From contig NC_081405.1 of the NCBI RefSeq assembly GCF_030272615.1, positions 650,208,920-650,270,919 of the forward strand: 62,000 bases of DNA, written 5' to 3'. Every line of letters begins with the position of its first letter. The stretch's first letter is position 1. The translations under genes were made by a program, and so were the position numbers. Shown here piece after piece: positions 47,504-58,710 of this stretch. Source of the DNA: Cryptomeria japonica. Lineage: Eukaryota; Streptophyta; Pinopsida; Cupressales; Cupressaceae. The notes below the pieces were generated by a model. It had not been told where the DNA came from, did no database searches, and worked only from the letters and a program-made list of their open reading frames with translations.

Positions 47504-47515
47504 GCTCTGATACCA
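47504..47515 (-). promoter_or_regulatory. copia-2 PBS (initiator Met tRNA)
   Basis: TGGTATCAGAGC on the minus strand, two bases from the LTR end at 47518. Confidence 0.93.
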
Positions 47516-47517
47516 AT

Positions 47518-48584
47518 TGTAGGTCTCAGAGAAAATTGAGAGAGGGGGGGGGGGGGGGGTGAATCAGTTGTCTAATAAATTCAAACAAAAAACTTATTAA
47601 CCAACTTAATGCTTAATACCGGTAAATTGGTTAAGTATGTCGGTAGACAATGTTAATAGAAAATTGTTGTACCGGTAAGAATTAATGCATGAAACATAAG
47701 CACAAAGTCATCCACAACACATGACACCAATATTTGTACATGGAAACCCTGTAAGGGGAAAAACCACGGTGGCAAACCTTACCCACAATCAGATGATACT
47801 ACTGCAGATAGTAAGTGTACAAAGAGGGGTCTGGACATGCAGAAAGGCCAACAGCCTAGAGCTCACTGCTCAATTACAAATGGGAGTCACACTGACTACA
47901 GTTGGATGCTTAAATCCAATGAGAATGTACTGCACAAAATAGCATCTTCATATGTTGGATTCAGTACCGGTGTAATGCTGATATGCTTCTTCAAAAACCT
48001 AACTTCACCTTCAAATGATGTCTTCGTGTATATCCCTGCTTGATCTCACATATACCCTTCCTTAAATATTTTTTGCATTCCACACTTGATCTTACAAATA
48101 AGATCTTACATTTATACCATACCCTAAGGCCAATTTTAGTAGGTTGGCTCTACAAGATATTACAACAAAAACATTTTACAAACAATACAATATCTGATGC
48201 AATAACTGATTGAACATGTTGGCTTAATGCATTTACAACAATAATAAATCATCTCCATAGCGTGCCATGCTGATCTGGAAAAAGATAAACCTACCAGTGT
48301 AACCCTAGATAACCTAGACCTATTTGCTGGTAAAAGAAAATATACAAATGAGAATATACCAATGATTATTACTTCAAAGTAAAGTGTCCACATGATGTCT
48401 TTGACATTACCAAGTGTCTTCCATGTCAATGCAGGTACTGGTGAGCATTATATCCTGCCGGTTAACCATATATCAGTAACTGTTTGCACAGTTTACTATT
48501 TGCTGGTGAATGTTGCTGGATCTCCAAAGTAGGTGTATTTAGCAGGTGTTGACATCAATTACAAAACCATACCAAATACCAACA
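47518..48584 (-). repeat. copia-2 5' LTR
   Basis: 1067 bp, partner of 35395-36455. The G run near its plus-strand start is 16 bases against 10 in the partner. Followed outside by GATAC. Confidence 0.93.
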
Positions 48585-48589
48585 GATAC

Positions 48590-49312
48590 AAGATTTCAAG
48601 GTCATCGTCAAGCATTCAAGTCTTCTTCATTCATCCATTGGGGAAACACTACAATATTCATTTGTAAGCATGTGTGTGTGTTAGTGTTTTGTCATGTTAC
48701 ATGCCATTTCATACAACATTTGTGGTTACATTCAATAAGTAAAGAAATCATCATCAACAAGTTGCAGATATACAAGGTATACATCTCCATTGTTTACAAT
48801 CAAGCATTTGCAAACCCCTATCCATAACCCCCCTTTCTTCTTTTTTCTGCGTGTAAGTTGTAGGTGCGCAACTGTAATTACAGGTTTGGGCTTCATTTGC
48901 AGAGATGTAACAACCCTTTTCGTTTCTTGGATTTTGTGGCGGACCATGTACATTATCACCATGGTCCCAACAAATTTTCTCTAAATTTACAAGGCAGATC
49001 CACGTCAGTTTAATTAGCTCATATCCGAAGTTACAGCACGATCTCGAATAGGTAGCACCTCATTTCACTTATTTCTTCTCCCTTTTCCACATAGTCGACA
49101 AGTCAAATTTCTCATTTACAAAAGAGGGTAAATCATACTTCAACCACTTGCAATCCATTCGGAATTCACATCCTTGTTTCCCTCAGATTTGGATCTAGTG
49201 GATTCAAGCCCCTCTTTTGAATGTAAAGTTCCTCCCAAGTGAAAATCATCCTAGTGGCTTCCTTTCTCTCTCCTAGGTGGGGAGTCAATAGGATCCAATT
49301 TTCTACTTTACA
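48590..49312 (+). repeat. Second piece of the solo LTR
   Basis: Continues 34974-35394 after copia-2. No coding frame. Ends GGATCCAATTTTCTACTTTA-CA before AGAAT. Confidence 0.65.
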
Positions 49313-49317
49313 AGAAT

Positions 49318-50373
49318 AAACAATAATCAGAGAATAAATACCATCCACATGACACCAATAATTATAAATGGAAAACCTAGTAAAGAGAAAAACCACGACG
49401 GGAAGCCTACCCATAGTGAGATAATACTTCTGCAGTAAGTATGTGAATTACAATTGAGGGGCCTGCACTTGCAGGAAGGCCAACAACCTAGAGTGCACTG
49501 CTCATTACAAAAGGAGTCTCACTGACTACATATAAATCCACACTACAATCTGAAGAAATGAATGAACTACAAATATAGCATATCCTATGCCTGAATACAG
49601 TTTTGGTTAAGCTCAATATCGGAGGACTAAATCCTCTTACATAAACCCAATTTGATCACCAACGATCGACCAAATCCTCTGCTTGAATGATTATTACATT
49701 ATTCGCACATTACATACAATACCATGATTATCTACAATGAGATCTTACATCATATATACTAACCCTCAACCATATACAATAAGGTCCGCCACTAGACAAT
49801 AAAACAATTACATAATTACAAAACATGTCAGCTAGAGACCAAACAAATAATATCCAACCCATAAGACATCCCGAAAACACATCAAGAGGTCCAATCCACA
49901 CGTTACATTAAGCTGGTCCATAACCTAGATACACTTGGACCCAATATAGGTCCATACATGCCAAAACAATAATCCCAATCAACTAAGTCTCGAACATGAT
50001 CACCATCAGCATCTTGAATCTCTACCAGAAGCTGCACCAACACCACTTATGTATATCATCAAAGATCTTCATCAAAGCTCTGCTGATGAAACCCTCGCCA
50101 GAACAACAAACCAAGCTTGCTAGCATACAAGATAGCATCCGATCACTAGATAAAAACCAACTAACTGAACACGAATCTGAGTAGCATGAATAAGCCAATT
50201 CCATAACCCAAAGATACCAGAGCATACCGGATCATCTCGGATCCAATCCAACCAAAAACCAAACAACCTACCAGGACCAGAAGGGTGTCGGTAAAGCATC
50301 CAAAACAACTGGTGTTGACATCAATGACAAAACATCAATGCAACACATAATCAATTCCTCCAATTGGCCAACA
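49318..50373 (-). repeat. Array LTR 1, inner piece
   Basis: Resumes the LTR left at 34973, in register with LTR 2 and LTR 3 (AATAAACAATAATCAGAGAA, then CACATGACACCAA). Ends CCAATTGGCCAACA, where the internal region begins. Confidence 0.85.
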
Positions 50374-51956
50374 ATCTTCCCCTGTGGCATTGATGGCAAC
50401 ACTAGATATGAAAAACATCCAAGTGCCAAGAAATGCCAAAACAAGTCTCCCCTAATGGAAGACAACCAACAATCTCCCACACAAGATACAACAATGAAGT
50501 TCTAAAACAAAGACCAAACTCCCCCTATGAATGATATCTCTATAAAGCTCTATTTTTCATATATATATATCTCCCCCTTTGACATCAATGCCATAAATCT
50601 AACAAAAAATTCAAAGCAAAATAAAAAACCACTGAAATGCACAGCTAACTACTCCCCCTTAGCAGTAGCATCACCACATCAATTTAGAATGAATGATATC
50701 TCTGATAATGCATACCAGACTAATGCCAAATCACATCAATCAGTTCTCTATGAGAGGGGCAGAAACCCCTAGTTTGTCTCTCAGGTACTCAAATAATTCT
50801 TTAGGCAAAGGTTTAGTGAAAATATCTACAATATGCTCTTTAGTGTTCATATAAACCATACTAACTTCATTTTCTTCCACCTTCTCCTTCAAAAATTTAT
50901 ACTTGATAGATATGTCCTCTGTCTTAGAGTGAAATATTGGATTCTTCGATATGTCAATAACAACAGAGTTATCATAGTGAATAACTTCCGGTCAAGTACA
51001 ATGCACTTTAATGTCCTTCAATGTTTTCTTCATCCATAAAACCTGTGTATAGTTAGTAGCAGCAACAACATACTCAGCTTCAACAATAGATAAAGAAGTG
51101 CATGATTGTTTCTTGCTGATCCATGAAACCAACTTCTTTCCAAGAAAGAAAGCTCCACTGTAAGTGCTTTTCCGGTCATCATCACCAGCCCAATCTACAT
51201 TTGTGTATTCACATAAAGTAAATTCATCGTCTTTTCAGTACCATAAACCATATTCAGATGTACCTTGCAAGTATCTAAAAATTCTTTTCACTGCACTCTC
51301 ATGATTTTCTTTAGGATCACTCTGAAATCTAGATGCAATACAAATAGAATTCATTATGGCAGGCCTAGTCTGAGTCAAATAAAGAAGACCTCCAATCATA
51401 GATTTGTATCTTGTAGGATTTACCGGTGCAGAAACATCTTTCCATGTCAATTTAGTACTTGTAGCCATAGGAGTACTTACCGGTTCAGAGTCTCACATAC
51501 CAAATTTCTTCAACAATTCCCTAGAATTCTTAGTTTGATAGATGAAAATACCTTTTCAGTTTGAGTAATCTGCAAACCTAATAAAATTTTAATTTCCCCA
51601 ATCATAGACATTTCAAATTATTTCTCCATATTCTTAGAAAATTACATGCACAACTTATCTTCACCTCCAAAAATGATGTCATCAACAAAAACTTCAATAA
51701 TCAATATATCATCGTCAGTGACTTTATAATATAGATTACTATCAGCATTACGTTTAGTGAATCCAAGCTTCAAAAGATATTTATCTAACCTTGCATACCA
51801 AGCTCTAGGTGCCTGTTTCAATCCATATAAAGCTTTCCTTAGCCTTCAAACCATGTTTGTATCACCTGAAAGTGAAAAATCATCACGTTCCTTAATATAA
51901 ACTTCCTCATCAAGATCCCTATTAAAATGTACACTTAACATCCATCTGATACCAAT
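50374..51956 (-). pseudogene. Array internal region 2: truncated copia pol (RT C-terminus, RNase H)
   Basis: On the minus strand the PBS remnant TGGTATCAG runs straight into RT codons for MDVKC, then the EEVYIKERDDFSL region, [27 protein letters not shown] (intact), [18 protein letters not shown] and RNase H blocks down to about 50800. Several stops and shifts. Then PPT-like blocks to ATCTTCCCCTGTGG (50374-50387). No gag, protease, integrase or RT fingers: it could not move on its own. Confidence 0.85.
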
Positions 51957-53180
51957 TGTTAGATAGTTCAAATAACCTGAAGACAACTGAGAGTGGGGGT
52001 GAGTCAGTTGTCCCCAGATTACCAGAACATTAAGCAATTAAAACTTTAATACCAGAACCCAAAAGAGCAATACAAGAATTCTCAAACCAAATACCAAAAT
52101 AGCAGATAAATAATTTAAGAATAAACAATAATCAGAGAATAAATACCATTCACATGACACCAAGAATTATACGTGGAAAACCTGGTAAAGAGAAAAACCA
52201 TGGTGGGAATCCTACCCACAGTCAGATGATACCTCTGCTTTAAGTATGTAAATTACAATTGAGGGGCCTGCACTTGCAAGAAGGCAAACATCCCAGAGCA
52301 CACTTTTCATCACAAAAGGAGTCTCACTGACTACATAGAAATCCAGACTACAATCCGGAGAAATGAATGAACTACAAAGATAGCATCTCCTATGCCTAAA
52401 TACAGTTTCGATTAGGCTCAATACTAGAGGACTAAATCCTCTTACATAAACCCAATTCGATCACCAATGATCAACCAAATCCTCTGCCTGAATGATTATT
52501 ACATTTTTTGTACAATACATCCCATACCATGATGATCTACAATGAAATCTTACATCATATATATACAAACCCTCAACCATAAATAGTAAGGTTTTCCACC
52601 AGACAATAAAACAATTACATAATTAAAAAACATGTCGGCCAGAGACCAAACAAATAATATCCAACCCATAAGACATCCTAGAAACATATCAAGAGGTCTA
52701 ATCCACACGTTACATTAAGATGGTCCATAATCTAAATACACCGGGACCCAATATAGGTCTATACACGCCAAAGTAATAATCCCAATCAACTAAGACTTGA
52801 ACATGATCGCCATCAACATCCTGAATCTTCACCAAAAGCCACACCAACACCACTTATGCATATCATCAAATATCTTCATCAAAGATTTGTCGATGAAACC
52901 CTCGTCAAAACAACAAACCAAGCTTGCTAGCATACAGGATAGCATCTGATCACTAGATCAAAACCAACTGACTGAAAATGAATCTAAGTAGCATGAACAA
53001 GCCAATTCCATAACCCAAACATACTAGAGCATACCGGATCATGCCAGATCCAATCCAACCTAAAAGAAAACAACCTACTGGGACTAGAAGGGTATCGGTA
53101 AAGCATCCGAAATAGCTAGTATTGACATCAATGACAAAAAACCAATGCAACACATAATCAATTCCTCCAAATGACCAACA
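51957..53180 (-). repeat. Array LTR 2 (shared middle LTR)
   Basis: 1224 bp, TGTTAGATAG...GACCAACA on the plus strand. It has a PBS at one side and a PPT at the other, so it serves as 5' LTR of internal 2 and 3' LTR of internal 1. U5 hairpin 51982-52012. Confidence 0.9.
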
Positions 53181-54766
53181 ATCTCCCCCTTTGGCATTGA
53201 TGGCAACACTAGATATGAAAAACATACAAGTTCTAAGAAATGCCAAAACAAGTCTCCCCCAATGGAAGACAACCAACAATCTCCCACACAAGATATAGAA
53301 ATGAAGTTCTAAAATAAAGACCAAACTCCCCCTGTGAATGATATCTCTATAAAACTCTATTTTTCATATATATATCTCCCCTTTTGACATCAATGCCAGA
53401 AATCTGACAAAAATTTCAAAGCAAAATCAAAAACCATTGAAACACATGACTAACTACTCCCCCTGAGTAGTAGCATCCCCACATCAATCTATAATGAATG
53501 ATATCTCAGATAATGCATACCGGATTGATGCTAAATCACATCAATCAGTTCTCTGTCAGAGGGGCAAAAACCCCTAACCTGTCTCTCAGGTACTCAAATC
53601 ATTCTTTAGGAAAGGTTTAGTGAAAATATCTACAATCTTCTCTTTAGTGTTCACATAAACCAGTCTAATTTCATTTTCTTCCACCTTCTCCTTCAAAAAG
53701 TTATACTTGATAGATATGTGCTTTGTCTCAGAGTGAAATACTGGATTCTTTGATATGTCAATAGCAGCAGATTTATCACAGTGAATAACTATCGGTCTAG
53801 TGCAATGCACTTTAATGTCCTTTAACATTTTCTTCATCCATAAAACCTATGTACAGTTAATAGCAGTAGCAACATACTCAGCTTCAATAGTAGATAAAGA
53901 AGTACATGATTTTTTCTTCCTGATCCATGAAACCAACTTCTTTCCAAGAAAGAAAGCTCCACTAGAAGTACTTTTCTGGTCATCAACATCACTAGCCCAA
54001 TCTGCATCTGTGTATGCACATAAAGTAAAGTCATCATCCTTAGGGTATCATAAACCATATTCAGATGTACCTTGCAAGTATATAAAAAATCTTTTCACCG
54101 CACTCTCATGATTTTCTCTAGGGTCACTTTGAAATCTAGATGCAATACAAAGAACATTCATTATGTCAGGCCTAGTATGAGTCAAAGAAAGTAGACCTCC
54201 AATCATAGATTTTTATCTTGTAGGATTTACCGGTGCAAAAACATCTTTTCTTGTCAATCTATCACTTGTAACCATAGGAGTACTTACCGGTTTAGAGTCT
54301 CCCATACCAAATTTCTTCAACAATTCCCTAGCATACTTAGTTTGACAGATGAAAATACCTTTATCAATCTAAGTAATCTACAAACCTAAGAAAATTTTAA
54401 TTTCCCCAATCATAGACATTTTAAATTCTTTCTCCATATTCTTAGAAAATTCCATGCACAACTTATCTTCACCTCCAAAAATGATGCCATCAACAAAAAC
54501 TTCAATAATCAATATATTATCATCAATGACTTTATAATATAGATTACTGTTAGCATTACCTTTAGTGAATCCAAGCTTCAAAAGATATTTATCTAACCTT
54601 GCATACCAAGCTCTAGGTGCCTATTTCAACCCATATAAAGCTTTCCTTAACCTTCAAACCATGTTTGTATCATCTGAAAGTGAAAAGTCACCAAGCTGCT
54701 CAATATAAACTTCCTCATCAAGATCCCCATTCAAAAATACACACTTAACATCCATCTGATACCAAT
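53181..54766 (-). pseudogene. Array internal region 1: truncated copia pol
   Basis: Same junction as internal 2: TGGTATCAG joined to ATGGATGTTAAGTG, giving YQMDVKCVFLNGDLDEEVYI. The catalytic box reads EVFVDGIIFGG, so one Asp of VDD is Gly. RNase H: SWIRKKKSCTSLSTIEAEYV, VIHCDKSAAIDISKNPVFHS and VDIFTKPFLKND (53586-54111). Stops at several sites. PPT ATCTCCCCCTTTGG is at 53181-53194 (plus strand), with upstream PPT-like blocks near 53323, 53377 and 53457. Confidence 0.87.
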
Positions 54767-55991
54767 TTTTAGATAGTTCAAATAACCAGAAGACAACTAA
54801 GAGGGGGCGGTGAATCAGTTGTTGCCATATTACTGGAACCTTAAGCAACTAAAACTTTAATACCAGAACCCAAAAGATCAATACTGGAATGCTTAAACCA
54901 AATACCAAAATAGAACATAAATCAATTAAGCATAAACAATAATCAAAGAATAAATACCATCCACATGACACCAAGAATTATATGTGGAAAAATCGATAAA
55001 GAGAAGAACCACGGTGGGAATCCTACCCACAATCAGATAATATTTTACAGTAAGTATGTGAATTACAATTGAGGAGCCTAGAATTGCAGGATTTCCAACA
55101 ACCTAGAGTGTATTGCTCATCACCAAAGGAGTCTCACTGACTACATAGAAATCCATACTACAATTCGGAGAAATGAATGAACTACAAAGATAGCATCTCT
55201 TATGCCTGAATACAATTTCAGTTAAACTCAATACCGAAGGAATAAATCCTCTTACATAAATGCAATTTGATCACCAATGATCGACCAAATCCTCTGCCTG
55301 AATGATTATTACATTATTCGCACATTACATCCCATACCATGATGATCTACAATGAGATCTTACATCATATAAATACAAAGCCTCGATCATAAACAATAAT
55401 GCCGGCCACCAGACAATAAAATAATTACATAATAATAAAACATCTCAGCTAAAGACCAAACAAATAATATCCAACCCCTAAGACATCTTGGAAGCACATC
55501 GAGAGGTCCAATCCACACGTTACATTAAGCCGGTCCATAACCTAGATACACCGGGACCCAATATAGGTCCATACACGCCAAAGAAATAATCCCAATCAAC
55601 TAAGTCTCAAACATAATCACCATCAGCATCCCAAATCTTCACCAAAGGCTGCACCAACACCACTTATGCATATCATCAAAGATCTTCATCAAATCTCTAC
55701 CGGTGAAACCCTCGTCAGAACAACAAACTAAGCTTGCTAGCATACAAGATAGCATCCGATCACTAGATCAAAACCAACTGACTGAAAATGAATTTGAGTA
55801 GCATGAATAAGCCAATTCCATGACCCAAACATACCAGAGCATACCGGATCATGTCGGATCCAATCCAACCAAAAACCAAATAACCTACCAGGACTAGAAG
55901 GGTGCGGGTAAAACATCCAAAATAACTAGTGTTGACTTCAATGAAAAAAACATCAATGCAACACATAATCAATTCCTCCAAATGGCCAACA
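54767..55991 (-). repeat. Array LTR 3 (5'-most)
   Basis: 1225 bp. The terminal TG is mutated to TT on the plus strand (TTTTAGATAGTTC), i.e. the final CA of the sense LTR is AA. Ends GGCCAACA before AGTTG. U5 hairpin with one mismatch. Confidence 0.9.
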
Positions 55992-55996
55992 AGTTG

Positions 55997-56389
55997 CTCA
56001 TACACCTCTTAATTACTTTAATTCTTATCTTTGTTCTACGTTGAGGCTTTAAACTATCAATGTAGCTTGATCTTTGACATTTTGTGACAATGGTTCTATT
56101 CTATTTTGACTAATACTCTTGATAGTCTATGTAATTGTGAATTATCCTTTTGTTTAAATGGTGTTACTATTTTGACTGTGTATTGTAGGTCTATGAGACT
56201 TTGGGACTCAAGATTTATTCATATTGCTGCTATGATACTATCCTGTTCTCATTCATCTAAACCTTATATCCCTTTAACCCTAAATCATTGTAATCATTGT
56301 AAGACCACTCATGTTATTTTTTTCTCGAGTACCCGCTAGAGGGGGAATCATCCTCATTTTTCTATCCTACTATTGATACCCCTAAATCC
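55997..56389. other. Host sequence after the array
   Basis: Continues the target site split at 34810. No supported gene; the small plus-strand frame at 56106 has no recognisable domain. Confidence 0.4.
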
Positions 56390-56838
56390 AGTAACAATAC
56401 CTAATACCCCTAACATGTCATTCATCACCAATCTTTTGTATTTGGCATAAGTGAAAGATTGAAGCTACAAAAGTTTTCTTTAACTCAATACAAGACCTCA
56501 CATACTATAACTAAAATCATATAAAAACAATCCCTGATGGACCTAAGAAAGATCAGCAAAATAACCCTCATTAAGTAACATTCTATGTATATATCGGGAT
56601 AGCTAACCCGATCTAATAATTTAGTATTGAACATGGCTATCGACATCGTTATACCGAACGCAAATGATGAGATGCCTATCAGAATAGTCACTAAAGGCAG
56701 AATAGTAATATTTTGTAATCCCGATAAAGTATAGCTATCCTGACACACATCTAGGGGTAGGTTGTAACAATGAAGGCCCTATCAGAATAACATATAAGAC
56801 TACGGTAGGTGCAAAAGGCTATCCAGACAGTGTAAACT
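56390..56838. repeat. Dispersed 0.46-kb repeat, copy B
   Basis: Direct repeat of 19517-19985 with scattered substitutions. Ends at the same GTGTAAACTTATAG, after which the flanks differ. Confidence 0.85.
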
Positions 56839-56944
56839 TATAGTCATTGAGGTAAGGAGTTATATAGGGGTAGTTCAATATTTGAGAAAGCTTATCAAAT
56901 CATATTCCATATTTGCAATGCTTTATATTCCCCAATGGCAATTG

Positions 56945-57550
56945 TTTTTTTTTTAAATATAGCCTATTCGTCAGAATTCCGACGGGCATGCCCAACATAG
57001 GCCCCGATGAGAGTGTTGTATCTATGACAAAATATTTCGTCGCAGGAACAACACTCTCATCGGAGCTTCCTTGCATTTGTTGTCAGAATTTAGACAAAAA
57101 AGGGCACTATTCTTTGAAAGGAATGTTGTACCTACAATGAAAAATGCACCATTCCCATTGGAGCTTCCTTGCATTTTTTGTCAGAATTCTAACAAAAAAG
57201 GGTACTATTCTCCAATGGGAATGTTGTACTTGCGATGAAATTTTTTGTTGCAAATGCACCATTCTCATCGGAGCATAGTGCCCTTTTTTGTTGGAATTTC
57301 GACGAAAACCCCGATCCATGGTTGATCAGAAGATTGGCGACTTCGTCAGAATTCCAATGAATTAGACCACCACATTATGTGTCAACTTCCGACAAAGAAG
57401 GCGTAGGAATTTTGACAAAAATCCGTCTGTCGAATAACCCAATGAAATTTGAGTGACAAAAATATTTTTTCTATTTTGTCAGATCTACGACATTAATATG
57501 TCTAAATTACGATGATAGTTCATCGAAAAATGACCCCAAACATGTTAGTG
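56945..57550 (+). mobile_element. CACTA 3' subterminal repeats and terminus
   Basis: A dense set of direct and inverted repeats: CCGATGAGAGTGTTGT (57003-57018) and its inverse ACAACACTCTCATCGG (57047-57062), repeated TTCCTTGCATTTKTTGTCAG, AAAAAGGGYACTATTC with inverse AGTGCCCTTTTTT, and many TTCGTCAGAATTCCGAC-type words, as in plant CACTA subterminal regions. It ends AACATGTTAGTG at 57550, the inverse of a CACTAACATGTT terminus. Only this end is visible; the 3-bp target duplication (TGA next) cannot be checked. Confidence 0.6.
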
Positions 57551-57910
57551 TGAAGACCGCCTCTCGATGGCTTCAAAATCAAAGGCCCGACTTCTTCTTG
57601 CTTCATATTTGAAGGCCCACCTCCTTCCTGATTATACAAATTGGACATCCCAATTAGAAGCATTAAATGATGACAAAATCAACAAAAACTACAAGTTGTA
57701 TCATCCATTGAATCAACTGCACTTATAGGCAAGCAACTCTCATATGGCACTACGAACCGGGCAACTCGGCTAATTCTTGGTGTGTCATCCAGTTTAGACA
57801 CATGTAAACCAAGATCAAGAGCTTCTTTAAACATTTTTATGAAAGCACATGACATCTTTGATCTGAAAAAAGGAACGAAGATCCAATTGATATCAAAAGG
57901 CACTATCAAA
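57551..57910. other. Flank between CACTA end and LTR
   Basis: Holds a 76-codon minus-strand frame (57909-57679) with FFRSKMSCAFIKMFKEALDL and ISRVARFVVPYESCLPIS. Composition is protein-like but unrecognised and without neighbours; it could be a host exon fragment. Confidence 0.3.
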
Positions 57911-58710
57911 TGTAGAAGCCTTAAAACGCCCTTTTAATTAAAAAAATATTTTATTTATTTAATTATTTTGTCCTAAGTCTTGTATTAATTAAATAAATTT
58001 ATATTTATTTAATAAATTCATTTGTCCTCTTCTAAGCCTTTCCTCATTTAAATAAATATTTTCTTTATTTAAATTATCCTTTCCCTAAATTACACAAATA
58101 TTTTATTTATTTAATTGCTACCACTTCCTCTATCAATTAAATAAATTTTTATTTATATAATTAATTTATTAAAGATTTTTCACTCTCTAACACATGTCCT
58201 TTTATCTCTTAATTTTCCTCTACCTACCCCCTTCATTTTATTATTATTTCTTCTACCTACCCTCTTATTCTTTTATCATTTTGTATACCTACCTTTAATC
58301 CTAGCCGACCATTTATATTTTCACCTCTTTATTCTATCCCTCCATTCTCTCAAAAGTCTTCTATAGAAGAGGATTTTTTCATCTTCATCAATCCTAATAG
58401 GCAATTCAACAATCTAGCAATCGAGCATTCGAGCGTACTCTTTGCATTCTAGCATTTTTACTTTGGATCCATCATATTTCAAATCTTCATTCACCATAGC
58501 TTCTTGTGCATGTGCTTTTGAGAGCATCAATTTTTTAACACAAAATCTTTCCTCATAGAAGTGCATTGGAGTTGATTTTATAGCATGCATGTGAGTATCA
58601 ATTAGTTTATTTGGGTTTGCATTGTGTGTGTTTTGCACGTACTCTATTGAGCATTATGTGTGTTTTGCATGTACTCTATATTTTTCTCTATCCACATCAA
58701 TAACACAACA
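57911..58710 (+). repeat. Solo or truncated LTR related to the Tat element
   Basis: TGTAGAAGCCTTAAAACGCC, then the same order of blocks as the Tat LTR sense strand: ATTTTATTTATTTAATT clusters, CTTTTATCTCTTAATT, CTACCTACCCCCTTCATT, CTAGCCGACC, ATCCCTCCATTCTCTC and a decayed TATA. Similarity weakens after 58400. The end is taken near TAACACAACA. No PBS or target duplication found. Confidence 0.65.

Larger units (their letters stand above)
35395..48584 (-). mobile_element. Ty1/copia element (copia-2), nearly intact, split by a nested element
   Basis: Minus strand. The 5' LTR is 48584-47518 and the 3' LTR 36455-35395 (1067 and 1061 bp, roughly 95% alike by eye). Target duplication is GATAT (35390-35394) and GATAC (48585-48589). 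PBS, gag, protease, integrase, RT, RNase H and PPT are all present. Pol from 39909 to 36820 is one frame with only four stops, all where relatives have or could have Gln. Gag has one base missing. It is the youngest-looking autonomous copy in the window and a sister of copia-1. Confidence 0.95.
34974..49312 (+). mobile_element. Solo LTR nested in array LTR 1, itself split by copia-2
   Basis: Visible as 34974-35394 and 48590-49312, together about 1.14 kb, from TGTGACCCCTGC to TTCTACTTTACA. Flanks are AAAAT (34969-34973) and AGAAT (49313-49317), a target duplication with one mismatch. After 49317 the interrupted copia LTR resumes at AAACAATAATCAGAG, in register with the sister LTRs at 52122 and 54943. 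TATA-like GTATAAAAAGG at 35304-35314 gives plus orientation. No coding region; family not identified. Confidence 0.7.
34811..55991 (-). mobile_element. Tandem LTR-int-LTR-int-LTR array of a pol-truncated copia element
   Basis: Three LTRs of one family (55991-54767, 53180-51957, and 50373-49318 joined to 34973-34811) alternate with two short internal regions. The whole has one target duplication: AGTTG at 34806-34810 and 55992-55996. Both internals begin with PBS bases fused straight into RT codons (TGGTATCAG joined to ATGGATGT), so gag, protease, integrase and the RT N-terminus are missing from both. The left LTR is interrupted at 34973 by the solo LTR and everything nested in it. LTR lengths without the insert are about 1219-1225 bp each, which supports the reconstruction. 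Confidence 0.85.

Noticed and set aside
48590-49312. Possible gene in the interval after copia-2
   Set aside because: No frame; it is the second piece of the interrupted solo LTR.
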